A model generated the notes under the pieces. The model saw only the letters and a list, made by a program, of their open reading frames with translations. It was not told the origin of the DNA and did not search any database. A program made the position numbers and the translations under genes. Below, one piece after another: positions 14,578 to 22,219 of a stretch of 47,102 nucleotides of DNA. The stretch is from Candidatus Omnitrophota bacterium (GTDB lineage Bacteria; Omnitrophota; Gorgyraeia; Velamenicoccales; Velamenicoccaceae): positions 1 through 47,102 of the forward strand of contig JAGVOQ010000005.1 of assembly GCA_020052645.1 (NCBI GenBank), written 5' to 3'. Within the stretch, counting starts at the first letter, position 1. The number at the start of each line of letters is the position of its first letter.

Positions 14578-15501
14578 CTATACATTCAGGAATTTTATAG
14601 ATTCTTTGATAGCCTGCGCAGATTGTTGGAATGCCTGTTTTTCCGACAAAGTAAGATCGATTTCAATAATTTTTTCAATACCGCTTAAACCGATTTTCGT
14701 TAAAACGCCGATACTCACCTCGCGACAATCATACTCACCATCCAAAACAGCACTAACCGGAATCTCTTTAGCGTGACCACTTAGAATCGTTTTGACAATC
14801 TCAAAAATCGCGGCTGACGGTGAATAATAAGCGCTGCCAGCGCCATAAAGAGAAACAATCTCAGCTCCTCTTTTTTTTGTCGCCTCCACTAAAGACGCGA
14901 CTTCAACCTCGCTTAATAAATCCACCAAGGGCTTATTCCCGACTTTTGTGGCCCTTGGCAACGGCAACATCGTCTCTCCGTGGCTTCCGATCACCAGTGC
15001 ATTGATTTTTTCTACTTCTACGCCAAGTTTTTTTGCTATCAGATTAGCAAAGCGCGAGGAATCCAGATTAACGCCCATACCAAAAATCTTATGCTTAGGA
15101 ATCCCTGTTTTTTTAAACGCCAGATACGTCATCGCGTCCAAAGGATTACTGACGATAATAACAATAGCGTCTTTGGCATACCGCGTGATATGACCGCAAA
15201 CATCCGTCATGATTGCGGCATTTTTTGAAAGCAGGTCTTCCCGCGTCATGCCAGGCTTTCTGGGGAACCCTGCGGTCACAACAACAATGTCAGAATCGCT
15301 CAGCGCGCTAAAATCGTTCGTGCCCTTAATATGGGTATCACACTTTAGAGCGTAACGAGCATCTTCAATATCTAAGGCTTTAGCCTTAGTCATATTCTCG
15401 GCAATATCGATCAAAGCAACTTGCGCTAAGCCGCTTTCAGCAATACGCATCGCTGTTGTTCCGCCAACATTTCCAGCACCAATAACAGAGACCTTTTTCA
15501 T
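14578..15501 (-). CDS. mdh: Malate dehydrogenase (LDH-like type)
   Basis: 307 residues, the length of bacterial LDH-like malate dehydrogenases. The NAD motif is IGAGNVGG; the active-site loop AGFPRKPGMTREDL has Arg81, which selects for malate/oxaloacetate, where lactate dehydrogenases carry Gln. SNPLDAMTYLA, GMGVNLDSSRF and the catalytic histidine in VIGSHGETMLP are conserved. It oxidises malate to oxaloacetate with NAD+. Transcribed right after the isocitrate-dehydrogenase-like gene, but separated from it by a composite repeat element with GIY-YIG cargo. It fits a TCA segment with its upstream neighbours. Confidence 0.94.
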   Translation of the reverse strand: MKKVSVIGAGNVGGTTAMRIAESGLAQVALIDIAENMTKAKALDIEDARYALKCDTHIKGTNDFSALSDSDIVVVTAGFPRKPGMTREDLLSKNAAIMTDVCGHITRYAKDAIVIIVSNPLDAMTYLAFKKTGIPKHKIFGMGVNLDSSRFANLIAKKLGVEVEKINALVIGSHGETMLPLPRATKVGNKPLVDLLSEVEVASLVEATKKRGAEIVSLYGAGSAYYSPSAAIFEIVKTILSGHAKEIPVSAVLDGEYDCREVSIGVLTKIGLSGIEKIIEIDLTLSEKQAFQQSAQAIKESIKFLNV

Positions 15502-15926
15502 TTTACGAGCAGACGACTTACGGAGTTATAACGACATAAGTCGTAGGCCTTTGGCCGTCTGCGAGTTAAACCCTTGACATTTTGATTTTGGAAAACTTTC
15601 TACCAACTTCTGTATCGTCGTTCTACGCGTTTCACCATTCTTAAAACTCATCTCTGTCTTAAAAGCTTCAGAACGCGTAAGACACTCTTTGAAATAAACT
15701 AATTGCGGACACTTATTCCTTGTAAACCTAACACGGCCACTGCTATGATCTTTCAAACGCTTAGCTAAATTATTCGTATGACCATAATATTTACGATTAT
15801 CATTACATTGCAAAATATATGCGTAATGCTTATTCATACGTTCAAAATGTCAAGGGTCAAATTCGGCCTTATAATTTACGTTCCTCTTGCCAAAGGCAAG
15901 TGTCCGTAAATTATGGCCTCATTTGA
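15501..15926. mobile_element. Composite hairpin element with intact GIY-YIG cargo (mdh-icd spacer)
   Basis: Left hairpin: TTTTAC (15501-15506), GA, GCAGACG (15509-15515), stem, CGTCTGC (15556-15562), GA, GTTAAA (15565-15570). Inner inverted repeat: CCCTTGACATTTTGA (15571-15585) against TCAAAATGTCAAGGG (15842-15856), 15 of 15. Right hairpin: TCAAAT (15857-15862), TC, GGCC, TT, ATAATTTACG (15871-15880), CTTGCC/GGCAAG apical hairpin, CGTAAATTAT (15905-15914), GGCC, TC, ATTTGA (15921-15926). The right foot overlaps the icd stop codon. The inner repeat equals that at 8859, and the right hairpin nearly equals that at 8462. Confidence 0.85.
15526..15837 (-). CDS. Single-domain GIY-YIG nuclease, copy B (element cargo)
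   Basis: 103 residues, about 86% identical to copy A at 8817. Signature segments are YAYIL, KYYGHTNNLAKRLKDH and SEAFKTEMSFKNG. As in copy A the C-terminal tail (SKCQGFNSQT onward) is read from the inner inverted repeat and the left hairpin. Differences from copy A are scattered substitutions without frameshifts, which suggests both have been under protein-level constraint or duplicated fairly recently. It separates mdh from the isocitrate-dehydrogenase-like gene and is presumably selfish or element-associated. Confidence 0.85.
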   Translation of the reverse strand: MNKHYAYILQCNDNRKYYGHTNNLAKRLKDHSSGRVRFTRNKCPQLVYFKECLTRSEAFKTEMSFKNGETRRTTIQKLVESFPKSKCQGFNSQTAKGLRLMSL

Positions 15927-17001
15927 TTTTCTCTATAATCGCATCCGCCATCGCACTCGTCGTAGCCGCGGACGGATCATTGCGGTCTTTTTTTAAATCG
16001 TAGGTGACAGACTTGCCTTCTTTGATGACATCTTTAACAGCCTGTTCTAATTTTTTAGCGGCTTTGAGTTCTCCGAGATATTCCAGCATCATAACACCGG
16101 AAAGAATAGTCGCCGTAGGATTAACTTTATTTTGGCCTGTATATTTGGGCGCCGAACCATGCACCGGTTCAAAAAGAGCGATACCGTCGCCGATATTGGC
16201 CCCAGGGGCGATCCCTAACCCTCCGATCAACCCAGCGCACAGATCAGAAATAATATCACCATATAAATTAGGAAGGACCAACACATCAAAATTTTGGGGT
16301 TTCGTCACCAATTGCATGCTTGTATTATCAACAATGGCGTCATTGAACTCAATTTTTCCGGCATATTCCTGCGCCACTTCGCGGGCAATTTTTAAAAAAA
16401 GGCCATCTGTGTACTTCATAATGTTAGCCTTGTGAACACACGTAACTTTTTTACGGTTGTTTTTAAGCGCGTATTCGAAAGCAAATTTAACAATGCGGCG
16501 GCTCCCAAAAATTGAAATAGGCTTAATAGAAATTCCTGAATCAGGCCTTATCTTTTTTGGGCTTAAAGTATTAATAGCGTCTATCAAATGATGCGTCTCC
16601 ATAGCCCCTTCAGGAAACTCTATGCCCATATACAAATCTTCGCTGTTTTCCCTGACAATCACGAGATCAATGTTTTTAAAAGGAGAAGAGACGCCCTCGA
16701 TACTTTTGGCAGGCCTTAAACAAGCGTAGAGATCCAACGCGTGGCGCAGCTGAACGTTTACTGAACGAAAACCCGTTCCCACAGGCGTCACAATCGGCCC
16801 TTTGATGGCCACTTTGTTCTTTTTAACGGACTCAATGACATTTTCCGGTAAGGGTGTTCCGAATTTCTTGAGAGCCTCTTCTCCGGCGATAAACTCTTCC
16901 CATTTAATATCAACGCCGGTCGCCTCAATACAGCGCTTGGCCGCAAGGCTCACCTCAGGACCAATGCCATCTCCAGGAATCAATGTAACGGTATATTTCA
17001 T
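15919..17001 (-). CDS. Isocitrate/isopropylmalate dehydrogenase family, probably isocitrate dehydrogenase
   Basis: 360 residues, beta-decarboxylating dehydrogenase family. [10 protein letters not shown] is at the N-terminus; the substrate loop [23 protein letters not shown], followed by [13 protein letters not shown], resembles isocitrate dehydrogenases more than Leu[22 protein letters not shown] carries the metal-binding aspartates. It would convert isocitrate to 2-oxoglutarate with NAD(P)+. Directly upstream is the small subunit of an aconitase-like dehydratase, downstream malate dehydrogenase, and earlier an aminotransferase. Homoisocitrate or isopropylmalate dehydrogenase remains possible. 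The stop codon lies in the foot of a composite element. Confidence 0.8.
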   Translation of the reverse strand: MKYTVTLIPGDGIGPEVSLAAKRCIEATGVDIKWEEFIAGEEALKKFGTPLPENVIESVKKNKVAIKGPIVTPVGTGFRSVNVQLRHALDLYACLRPAKSIEGVSSPFKNIDLVIVRENSEDLYMGIEFPEGAMETHHLIDAINTLSPKKIRPDSGISIKPISIFGSRRIVKFAFEYALKNNRKKVTCVHKANIMKYTDGLFLKIAREVAQEYAGKIEFNDAIVDNTSMQLVTKPQNFDVLVLPNLYGDIISDLCAGLIGGLGIAPGANIGDGIALFEPVHGSAPKYTGQNKVNPTATILSGVMMLEYLGELKAAKKLEQAVKDVIKEGKSVTYDLKKDRNDPSAATTSAMADAIIEKIK

Positions 17002-17017
17002 TTTTTTAAGTAAAATG

Positions 17018-17034
17018 CACAGATCTGCACAGAT
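17018..17034. repeat. CACAGAT repeat pair between icd and the dehydratase small subunit
   Basis: CACAGAT at 17018 and 17028 (10-base step) in a 43-base spacer. It is the smallest remnant of the repeat class seen at 11872-12010. Confidence 0.55.
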
Positions 17035-17044
17035 GTGTAATCAT

Positions 17045-17545
17045 TTATAATTTAATGCCGTTATTTTTTTTGAAATGCTCAACCAAACCGCCGTCGGCAA
17101 GTAGCTTGCGCATCACGTGAGGCAAAGGATTAATTCTAACTTCTTTCTTTTTTGTAAGATTTTTTAAAACGCCTTTTTCAAGGTCAATCTCCAAAAGGTC
17201 GCTTTCTGCGATATTGCTCGTATCCGCCTCAATCAAAGGCAAACCGATATTAATAGCGTTACGATAGAATATCCTGGCAAAACTCTTAGCCACAACGCCC
17301 ACGATGCCGGCTTCTTTGATGACGAGAGGTGCCTGCTCACGGCTTGAACCCATGCCGAAATTTTTTCCTGCAACCAAAAAAGATGCCCCGGGTTTTAATC
17401 TCGAATAAAAAGTCGGATCAATATCTTCCATGATATGCTTCGCCAGCTCTTTCATATCGCTGATAGCAAATTTATAGCGGCCGGAAATAACATAATCCGT
17501 GTTGATATCATCACCTATCTTATATGAAGCGCCTTTTAGAATCAT
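17045..17545 (-). CDS. Aconitase-superfamily dehydratase, small subunit (LeuD/HacB/AcnB-like)
   Basis: 166 residues, the swivel domain of two-subunit isopropylmalate isomerase, homoaconitase or archaeal-type aconitase. [13 protein letters not shown] opens it and the substrate-carboxylate motif [18 protein letters not shown] follows. The loop after the first motif reads GRYKFAISD; this region is known to set substrate choice in the family, and it matches neither the YLRT nor the YLV-type loops described for homoaconitase and isopropylmalate isomerase. With isocitrate and malate dehydrogenases next door, aconitase activity (citrate to isocitrate) is the most economical guess. It is separated from its large subunit by pilT. 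Confidence 0.82.
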   Translation of the reverse strand: MILKGASYKIGDDINTDYVISGRYKFAISDMKELAKHIMEDIDPTFYSRLKPGASFLVAGKNFGMGSSREQAPLVIKEAGIVGVVAKSFARIFYRNAINIGLPLIEADTSNIAESDLLEIDLEKGVLKNLTKKKEVRINPLPHVMRKLLADGGLVEHFKKNNGIKL

Positions 17546-17572
17546 ATTACATCCTTTTAAAAAATCATCTTT

Positions 17573-17657
17573 CAGAGATCAGGGATCGGGCATCAGGTAT
17601 CAGCGAACTTTCTTTATGCTTTCTGTTGCCCGTTACCTATTCCCAGTTGCCTATTCT
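17573..17657. repeat. Two degenerate heptamer tandem arrays (leuD-like to pilT spacer)
   Basis: Array 1 has exact period 7: CAGAGAT, CAGGGAT, CGGGCAT, CAGGTAT, CAGCGAA (17573-17607). Array 2: CTGTTGC, CCGTTAC, CTATTCC, CAGTTGC, CTATTCT (17623-17657), ending one base before the pilT stop codon. The words differ between arrays while the period is constant. The spacer holds nothing else recognisable. Confidence 0.75.
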
Positions 17658-17658
17658 G

Positions 17659-18708
17659 TTACAGATTCTTAAACTCTTCAATGTGTTTGGCTTTGGCCAA
17701 TGCCGTCTCATACGTGATAGCGCCGGCTTTATAAAGCTCTTTTAAAGTCTTGTCCATGGTGTGCATGCCGAACTGATGGCCGGTTTGGATAAGCGTTGGG
17801 ATCTGCTCAATTTCCTGTTCGCGAATCAAATTTCTGATGGCCGGTGTTCCTATCATGACTTCCGTTGCTACGATTCGACCCACGCCGCTGGCCCTGGGCA
17901 AAAGCAACTGAGAGATAACTCCCTGCAAACAGTCTGCCAACTGCAATTTAACCTGCTGCTGCTGATAAGGAGGAAATACATCGATGATCCTCTCAACTGT
18001 CTGAGGCGCATCAGGCGTATGCAATGTCGCTAAAACCAAATGGCCTGTTTCAGCAGCTGTCAAAGCCGTTGAAATTGTCTCTAAGTCTCTCATTTCACCG
18101 ACGAAAATGATGTCAGGATCCTGACGTAATGAATGGCGAAGCGCTTCGGCAAAACACTTTGTGTCCGAATAGACTTCTCTTTGTTTGATAATACTTTTTT
18201 TATTGCTATGAAGAAATTCAATAGGATCTTCAATCGAAATAATCATATCCGCCCGCTCTGTGTTGATCAGGTCGATCATAGCGGCCATGGTCGTTGTTTT
18301 TCCCACCCCCGTAGGCCCGGTCACAAGCACTAAACCATTCGGTCTTCTGGCTAAATCAGCCGCAACCGCGGGAAGGCCCAAATCTGCGAGCCTTGGAATT
18401 TCTAAAGGAATTCTTCTAAAAGCCGCCTCAACGCTGCCACGCTGAATGTGGACGTTGACACGGAAACGATCCATCCCTTGCATGGCAACGGAAAGATCCA
18501 ACTCCCAGTTTTTTTCGAACATCTCTTTCTGATCAGTGGTCAGGATCGTATAAATCAGACGCTTTGTATCTTCTTTGGATAATTTAGGAAAGTCCGTTAC
18601 GGTCAGGCGGCCGTCAATTCTTAAGATAGGCGGCGTATTCTCCGTCAAATGCAAATCAGAAGCCTTCTTCGTGATCGTTAGCATTAACAGTTCTTTTAAC
18701 TCAACCAT
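17659..18708 (-). CDS. pilT: Type IV pilus retraction ATPase PilT
   Basis: 349 residues, typical for PilT. A PAS-like N-terminal domain is followed by a RecA-like motor. Walker A is GPTGVGKT (131-138), the Asp box SIEDPIEFLH follows, the Walker B region reads DPDIIFVGEMRD, and the His box lies in TAAETGHLVLATLHT. The C-terminal part has LLPRASGVGRIVATEVM. It powers pilin depolymerisation for twitching motility or DNA uptake. No other pilus gene is nearby; it sits between the two subunits of the dehydratase, an odd place for a motility gene, perhaps an insertion into an older operon. Confidence 0.93.
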   Translation of the reverse strand: MVELKELLMLTITKKASDLHLTENTPPILRIDGRLTVTDFPKLSKEDTKRLIYTILTTDQKEMFEKNWELDLSVAMQGMDRFRVNVHIQRGSVEAAFRRIPLEIPRLADLGLPAVAADLARRPNGLVLVTGPTGVGKTTTMAAMIDLINTERADMIISIEDPIEFLHSNKKSIIKQREVYSDTKCFAEALRHSLRQDPDIIFVGEMRDLETISTALTAAETGHLVLATLHTPDAPQTVERIIDVFPPYQQQQVKLQLADCLQGVISQLLLPRASGVGRIVATEVMIGTPAIRNLIREQEIEQIPTLIQTGHQFGMHTMDKTLKELYKAGAITYETALAKAKHIEEFKNL

Positions 18709-18717
18709 TTGAGCTCC

Positions 18718-18862
18718 TTCATGAGCCCTGCTCCTTTAAAATTAAATTAAGCGGGGCGAGTGAACTTCGAATTTTCTTCCTTAATTTCTCTTATCTAGAA
18801 AAATACGAAGTAAGCATTTTCTAGTGTTAAGTATCCATAATTGTGTGAATTTACTTATGTCC
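18718..18862. mobile_element. Composite hairpin element (pilT to dehydratase large-subunit spacer)
   Basis: Left hairpin: TTCAT (18718-18722), GA, GCCCTGCT (18725-18732), AGCGGGGC (18750-18757), GA, GTGAA (18760-18764); feet and stem pair fully if G-T wobbles are allowed. Inner repeat: ACTTCG (18764-18769) against CGAAGT (18806-18811). The right half is weak: TAAGTA (about 18835) against TACTTA overlapping the stop codon of the upstream gene. No cargo gene. The left foot abuts the pilT Shine-Dalgarno region. Confidence 0.65.
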
Positions 18863-20135
18863 TCAAATATTTCCTTGGATCAGCAATATAACCTTCTATG
18901 GCCGATGCCGCAACAGTTGCCGGTGATGCCAAATAAATAGAAGCATCGGGATTTCCCATGCGTCCTTTAAAATTTCTATTGGCTGTCGAAATAACCGCTT
19001 CTCCGACAGAAGGAACGCCGTTATGTGTTCCAACACACGGACCACAACCCGGAGTAACAACACTGGCCCCAGCCTCTATAAAAATAGCAAGAAGGCCCTG
19101 TTTCATGGCTTCCAGATAGATAGACCTTGAAGCCGGCGCCACAATAAAACGAACATGTTTATGGACTTTTTTATTTTTGAGGATCTTGGCGGCAATGGTC
19201 AAATCTTCCAATCGGCCGTTGGTGCATGTTCCAAGAAAAGCTTCATCGATATGCGTTCCTTCAACCTCTTCAATCATTGCATTATTATCAACCGTGTGAG
19301 GCTTGGCGACTTGCGGGCTTAGCTGTGAAATATCATACTCCTTAACAACCGAATAGACAGCATCTTTGTCTGCCGCGACAAGAACCGGTTGACGCAAGCC
19401 TGCGCCATTGCGCCTGGCCTCTAAATTCGTCAACCAGGACAATGTCACTTTATCGGCCGGTATAATTGCGAACTTCGCCCCTAATTCTACACCCATATTA
19501 CAAATAGTAAAACGGCTATCCATGGATAAAGATGAGATCGCAGGACCGTAAAATTCAACAGATTTATAAGTGCCTCCGTCAGCGCCGAGATCCCCGATAA
19601 CTCTCAAAATCAAGTCTTTCGAAAAAACACCCTTAGGAAGTTTTCCTTTAATGATGATCTTAATGGACTCCGGAACCTTAAACCAATTCTTACCACTGGC
19701 TAAGCTAATGGCTAGATCCGTTGAACCAACGCCTGTAGACAAAGCCCCTAAAGCGCCATAGGTGCACGTATGCGAATCAGCACCCAACACTAGATCACCA
19801 GGTACAACATGACCCATTTCTGGAATAATCTGATGACAAACACCACAGCCGATATCATAAAGCAATAATCCCTTTTCATCAGCAAACTCACGAAGTTTTT
19901 TGTGCACTGCCGAAACACCCATGTTAGGCGACGGCGCGCTATGATCAATCACAATAGCGAACCTATTCTTATCAAAAACATGCGCAATACCCAACGCTTT
20001 AAAACGATCGATAATAATACCACTGGTGCCATCCTGCCCAAAACAAAAATCGATAGGACAAACAGCAAAATCGCCGGCCCTTAAATCCTGACCGGCATGC
20101 TGACTCAATATTTTTTCTGCTATTGTTTTTCCCAT
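18855..20135 (-). CDS. Aconitase-superfamily dehydratase, large subunit (LeuC/HacA/AcnA-like)
   Basis: About 426 residues from ATG 20135 (MGKTIAEKILSQHAG). The longer frame to 20204 translates a hairpin and repeats, so I reject it. Active-site segments are DHSAPSPN, LVLGADSHTCTYGALGALSTGVGSTD, FLGTCTNGRLEDL and TPGCGPCVGTHNG. The cysteines in SHTC, GTCTN and GCGPC would hold a 4Fe-4S cluster. It isomerises a hydroxy-tricarboxylate with the small subunit encoded after pilT. Context (aminotransferase, isocitrate and malate dehydrogenases) suggests aconitase or homoaconitase; isopropylmalate isomerase is the alternative. The substrate is unresolved. Confidence 0.85.
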   Translation of the reverse strand: MGKTIAEKILSQHAGQDLRAGDFAVCPIDFCFGQDGTSGIIIDRFKALGIAHVFDKNRFAIVIDHSAPSPNMGVSAVHKKLREFADEKGLLLYDIGCGVCHQIIPEMGHVVPGDLVLGADSHTCTYGALGALSTGVGSTDLAISLASGKNWFKVPESIKIIIKGKLPKGVFSKDLILRVIGDLGADGGTYKSVEFYGPAISSLSMDSRFTICNMGVELGAKFAIIPADKVTLSWLTNLEARRNGAGLRQPVLVAADKDAVYSVVKEYDISQLSPQVAKPHTVDNNAMIEEVEGTHIDEAFLGTCTNGRLEDLTIAAKILKNKKVHKHVRFIVAPASRSIYLEAMKQGLLAIFIEAGASVVTPGCGPCVGTHNGVPSVGEAVISTANRNFKGRMGNPDASIYLASPATVAASAIEGYIADPRKYLRT

Positions 20136-20155
20136 AATAAAAACAATTAAAAATT

Positions 20156-20220
20156 TCCGCCGTAGGCGGATCAGCCTTCGGCTGAAAAAATGAACAAAAA
20201 ACAATGAACAATTAACAATG
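20156..20220. repeat. Two small hairpins and a heptamer repeat (aminotransferase-dehydratase spacer)
   Basis: TCCGCC-GTA-GGCGGA (20156-20170) and CAGCC-TTC-GGCTG (20172-20184) stand back to back. They are followed by the exact-period-7 units AACAAAA, AACAATG, AACAATT, AACAATG (20193-20220). The array is the same class as those at 9968, 17573 and 25452. Confidence 0.65.
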
Positions 20221-20258
20221 AAGAGCGTAGTTTAAAAAAATCTAAATCTATTCATTCT

Positions 20259-21428
20259 TCATTGCGTTTTTTTGATCCACTCTTCAATTCTATCAAAACC
20301 TTTTTTTATCTTTTCCATGCTGGTCGCAAAGCTGACACGGATATAATCATCACAGCCAAATGGTGCCCCGGGAATCACCGCAACAAGTGCTTCTTCAAGC
20401 AAGCGTTTTGAAAAAGTAAAAGAATCGAGCCCTGTTTTTGAAATATTAACAAAAATATAAAAAGCCCCATCGGGTTTTTTATAACTTAAAAATTCTTTCA
20501 AGCCGTCTAAACGCTTGATGATATAATCACGCCTCTCCTGAAATTTAGCGCAGATATCGTTGAAATAATCATCCTGCAACGAAAAAGCCATTACGGCTGC
20601 TTTCTGAACAAAAGATGTCGGATTGGATGTCGAGTGATCCTGCAGATTAGAGACGGCGCTCACAATTTCAGGCTCAGCCACGCAATAACCCAGGCGCCAG
20701 CCTGTCATTGCATAAGATTTTGAAAATCCGTTAACCGTAACAGTCAACTTCTTGATTTTATCATTAAGGGACGCTATAGAAACCGGCTTAAATCCATCAA
20801 AGACTATTTTTTCATAAATCTCATCACTGATGCAAATGATATTATTTTTAACGCAAAAATCCGCGATCTTCTCTAAATCCTGACGATCATAAACCACCCC
20901 GCACGGATTCGAAGGAGAATTCAAGATCAATATCCTTGTCTTCTTCGTCAAATATTGCGATAACGCATTAACATCAATCTTAAAATCATTTTCTTTTTTA
21001 GTCTGGACAAAAACAGGCGTGCCTCCGGCGAGTTTTACCATCTCAGGATAACTGACCCAATACGGCACAGGAATTAGAACTTCGTCCCCTTCGTCAATCA
21101 GAACTTGAATGATATTATAGAGTGAATGCTTGGCTCCGCAGGAAACAACAACAGAAGATGCCGGATAATCTAAGGCATTCTCTGTTTTTAACTTTTTTGA
21201 AATGAGGTCTTTTAGATCGACGATTCCCGTCGTTGGCGTGTATTTCGTAAACCCGGACTGGATGGCTTTAATGGCTTCCTGCTTAATGACTTCAGGGGTA
21301 TCAAAATCAGGCTCACCGGCGCCAAAGGCAACGACATCCTTACCCTCCTTGACCATGCGATTTGCTGCCGCCGTGATCTGGAGCGTTGCTGAAGGACTGA
21401 CTTCTTTGGCTCTTCTGGAAAGCGACAT
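20259..21428 (-). CDS. Class I pyridoxal-phosphate aminotransferase (aspartate aminotransferase-like)
   Basis: 389 residues, fold type I. PLP-binding Lys237 is in NGFSKSYAMTGWRLGY; LNSPSNPCG, ISDEIYEKIVFDG and the substrate-binding arginine in DYIRVSFATS are conserved. This matches the I-gamma group (AspC-like from thermophiles and many bacteria), which moves amino groups between aspartate or other acids and 2-oxoglutarate. It is the first gene after the terminator that closes the ribosomal operon. It leads a set of 2-oxoacid genes, so it may begin a separate operon, although I see no convincing promoter. Confidence 0.88.
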   Translation of the reverse strand: MSLSRRAKEVSPSATLQITAAANRMVKEGKDVVAFGAGEPDFDTPEVIKQEAIKAIQSGFTKYTPTTGIVDLKDLISKKLKTENALDYPASSVVVSCGAKHSLYNIIQVLIDEGDEVLIPVPYWVSYPEMVKLAGGTPVFVQTKKENDFKIDVNALSQYLTKKTRILILNSPSNPCGVVYDRQDLEKIADFCVKNNIICISDEIYEKIVFDGFKPVSIASLNDKIKKLTVTVNGFSKSYAMTGWRLGYCVAEPEIVSAVSNLQDHSTSNPTSFVQKAAVMAFSLQDDYFNDICAKFQERRDYIIKRLDGLKEFLSYKKPDGAFYIFVNISKTGLDSFTFSKRLLEEALVAVIPGAPFGCDDYIRVSFATSMEKIKKGFDRIEEWIKKTQ

Positions 21429-21464
21429 GCGGATATTTATACTCGAAATAAACTAAATACTTCA

Positions 21465-21496
21465 ACAAAAAGTGGAATCCCCATCCCGGGGATTCC
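21465..21496 (-). terminator. Rho-independent terminator closing the ribosomal operon
   Basis: In the minus direction a GC-rich hairpin GGAATCCCC/GGGGATTCC (9 bp, 5-base loop, 21474-21496) is followed by CACTTTTTG. It lies about 75 bases after the rplQ stop codon. A second strong hairpin CCCGGCCT/AGGCCGGG (21522-21539) precedes it. Together they mark the end of the str-S10-spc-alpha transcription unit. Confidence 0.75.
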
Positions 21497-21571
21497 CTCC
21501 CAAAGGCAACCTGCATTCATCCCCGGCCTAAAGGCCGGGAAATCCTGCCGTGGGATTAATTTTTAAAAGAA

Positions 21572-22183
21572 CTACAAAGAATCCCGTTCCGCCTTAAACA
21601 TTTTTCCGAAACCACCCAAAATCTGCCTAGAAGGTTTCTTGTTATCTTTATCTTTTTTGTGTTTATCTTTTTGAGGAGGAGCGACAACCTTCTGCCCTTC
21701 TTTGCTCGACGCTTCCTGAGCCTGTTCAGACGCTCGTTCCTTCTTCTCTTTTAACCCTGCCTTAACGATATCGCTTTCAGCTTTTTTAGATTCCTTCTTT
21801 TCAGGAACTGAATGCGCGATGACTTTTTGTTTGGAAAGCTCTAAAACAACAAGCTCCGCATTATCACCGCGTCTTCTCTTATAGGGAATGATTCTCGTAT
21901 AGCCACCTTCTATCTTAGCGAACATGGGCGCGATCTCAGAAAAAAGTTTTTTCACCAGTCCATGGTCACCTAAGACCGCAAAAGCCCTACGACGAGCCGC
22001 CAGAGAATCGATATTTTTACCAAGCGTAATAAGCCGGTCTACATGTCGCCTGGCCAACTTCGCCCTCACTTTAGTCGTGACGATCTTTTGATTGATGATC
22101 ACCGCGCGCGTCAATGATTGAATCGTTGCCTTAAAATAAGAGCTGAAGCGTGATAAATTCTGCGTATGCCGTTTATGTCTCAT
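21572..22183 (-). CDS. rplQ: Ribosomal protein L17 with long basic/charged C-terminal extension
   Basis: 203 residues against about 115-130 for most bacterial L17. Residues 1 to about 120 are standard: MRHKRHTQNLSR, then KVRAKLARRHVDRLITLGK, ending in YTRIIPYKRRRGDNAELVVLELSKQK. The last 80 or so residues are low-complexity and rich in Lys, Glu, Ser and Gln, with PPQKDKHKKDKDNKKPS. L17 sits at the polypeptide exit tunnel of the large subunit, so a charged tail there would be near emerging chains; this consequence is inference. It is the last gene of the operon, directly after rpoA. Confidence 0.93.
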   Translation of the reverse strand: MRHKRHTQNLSRFSSYFKATIQSLTRAVIINQKIVTTKVRAKLARRHVDRLITLGKNIDSLAARRRAFAVLGDHGLVKKLFSEIAPMFAKIEGGYTRIIPYKRRRGDNAELVVLELSKQKVIAHSVPEKKESKKAESDIVKAGLKEKKERASEQAQEASSKEGQKVVAPPQKDKHKKDKDNKKPSRQILGGFGKMFKAERDSL

Positions 22184-22219
22184 TATATTCCTTTAATTTT
22201 TCTTAGAAACTGTTTATCT

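Noticed and set aside
20136-20204. Longer N-terminus for the dehydratase large subunit
   Set aside because: The extra 23 residues are coded by two small hairpins and spacer; the family N-terminus begins at the ATG at 20135.
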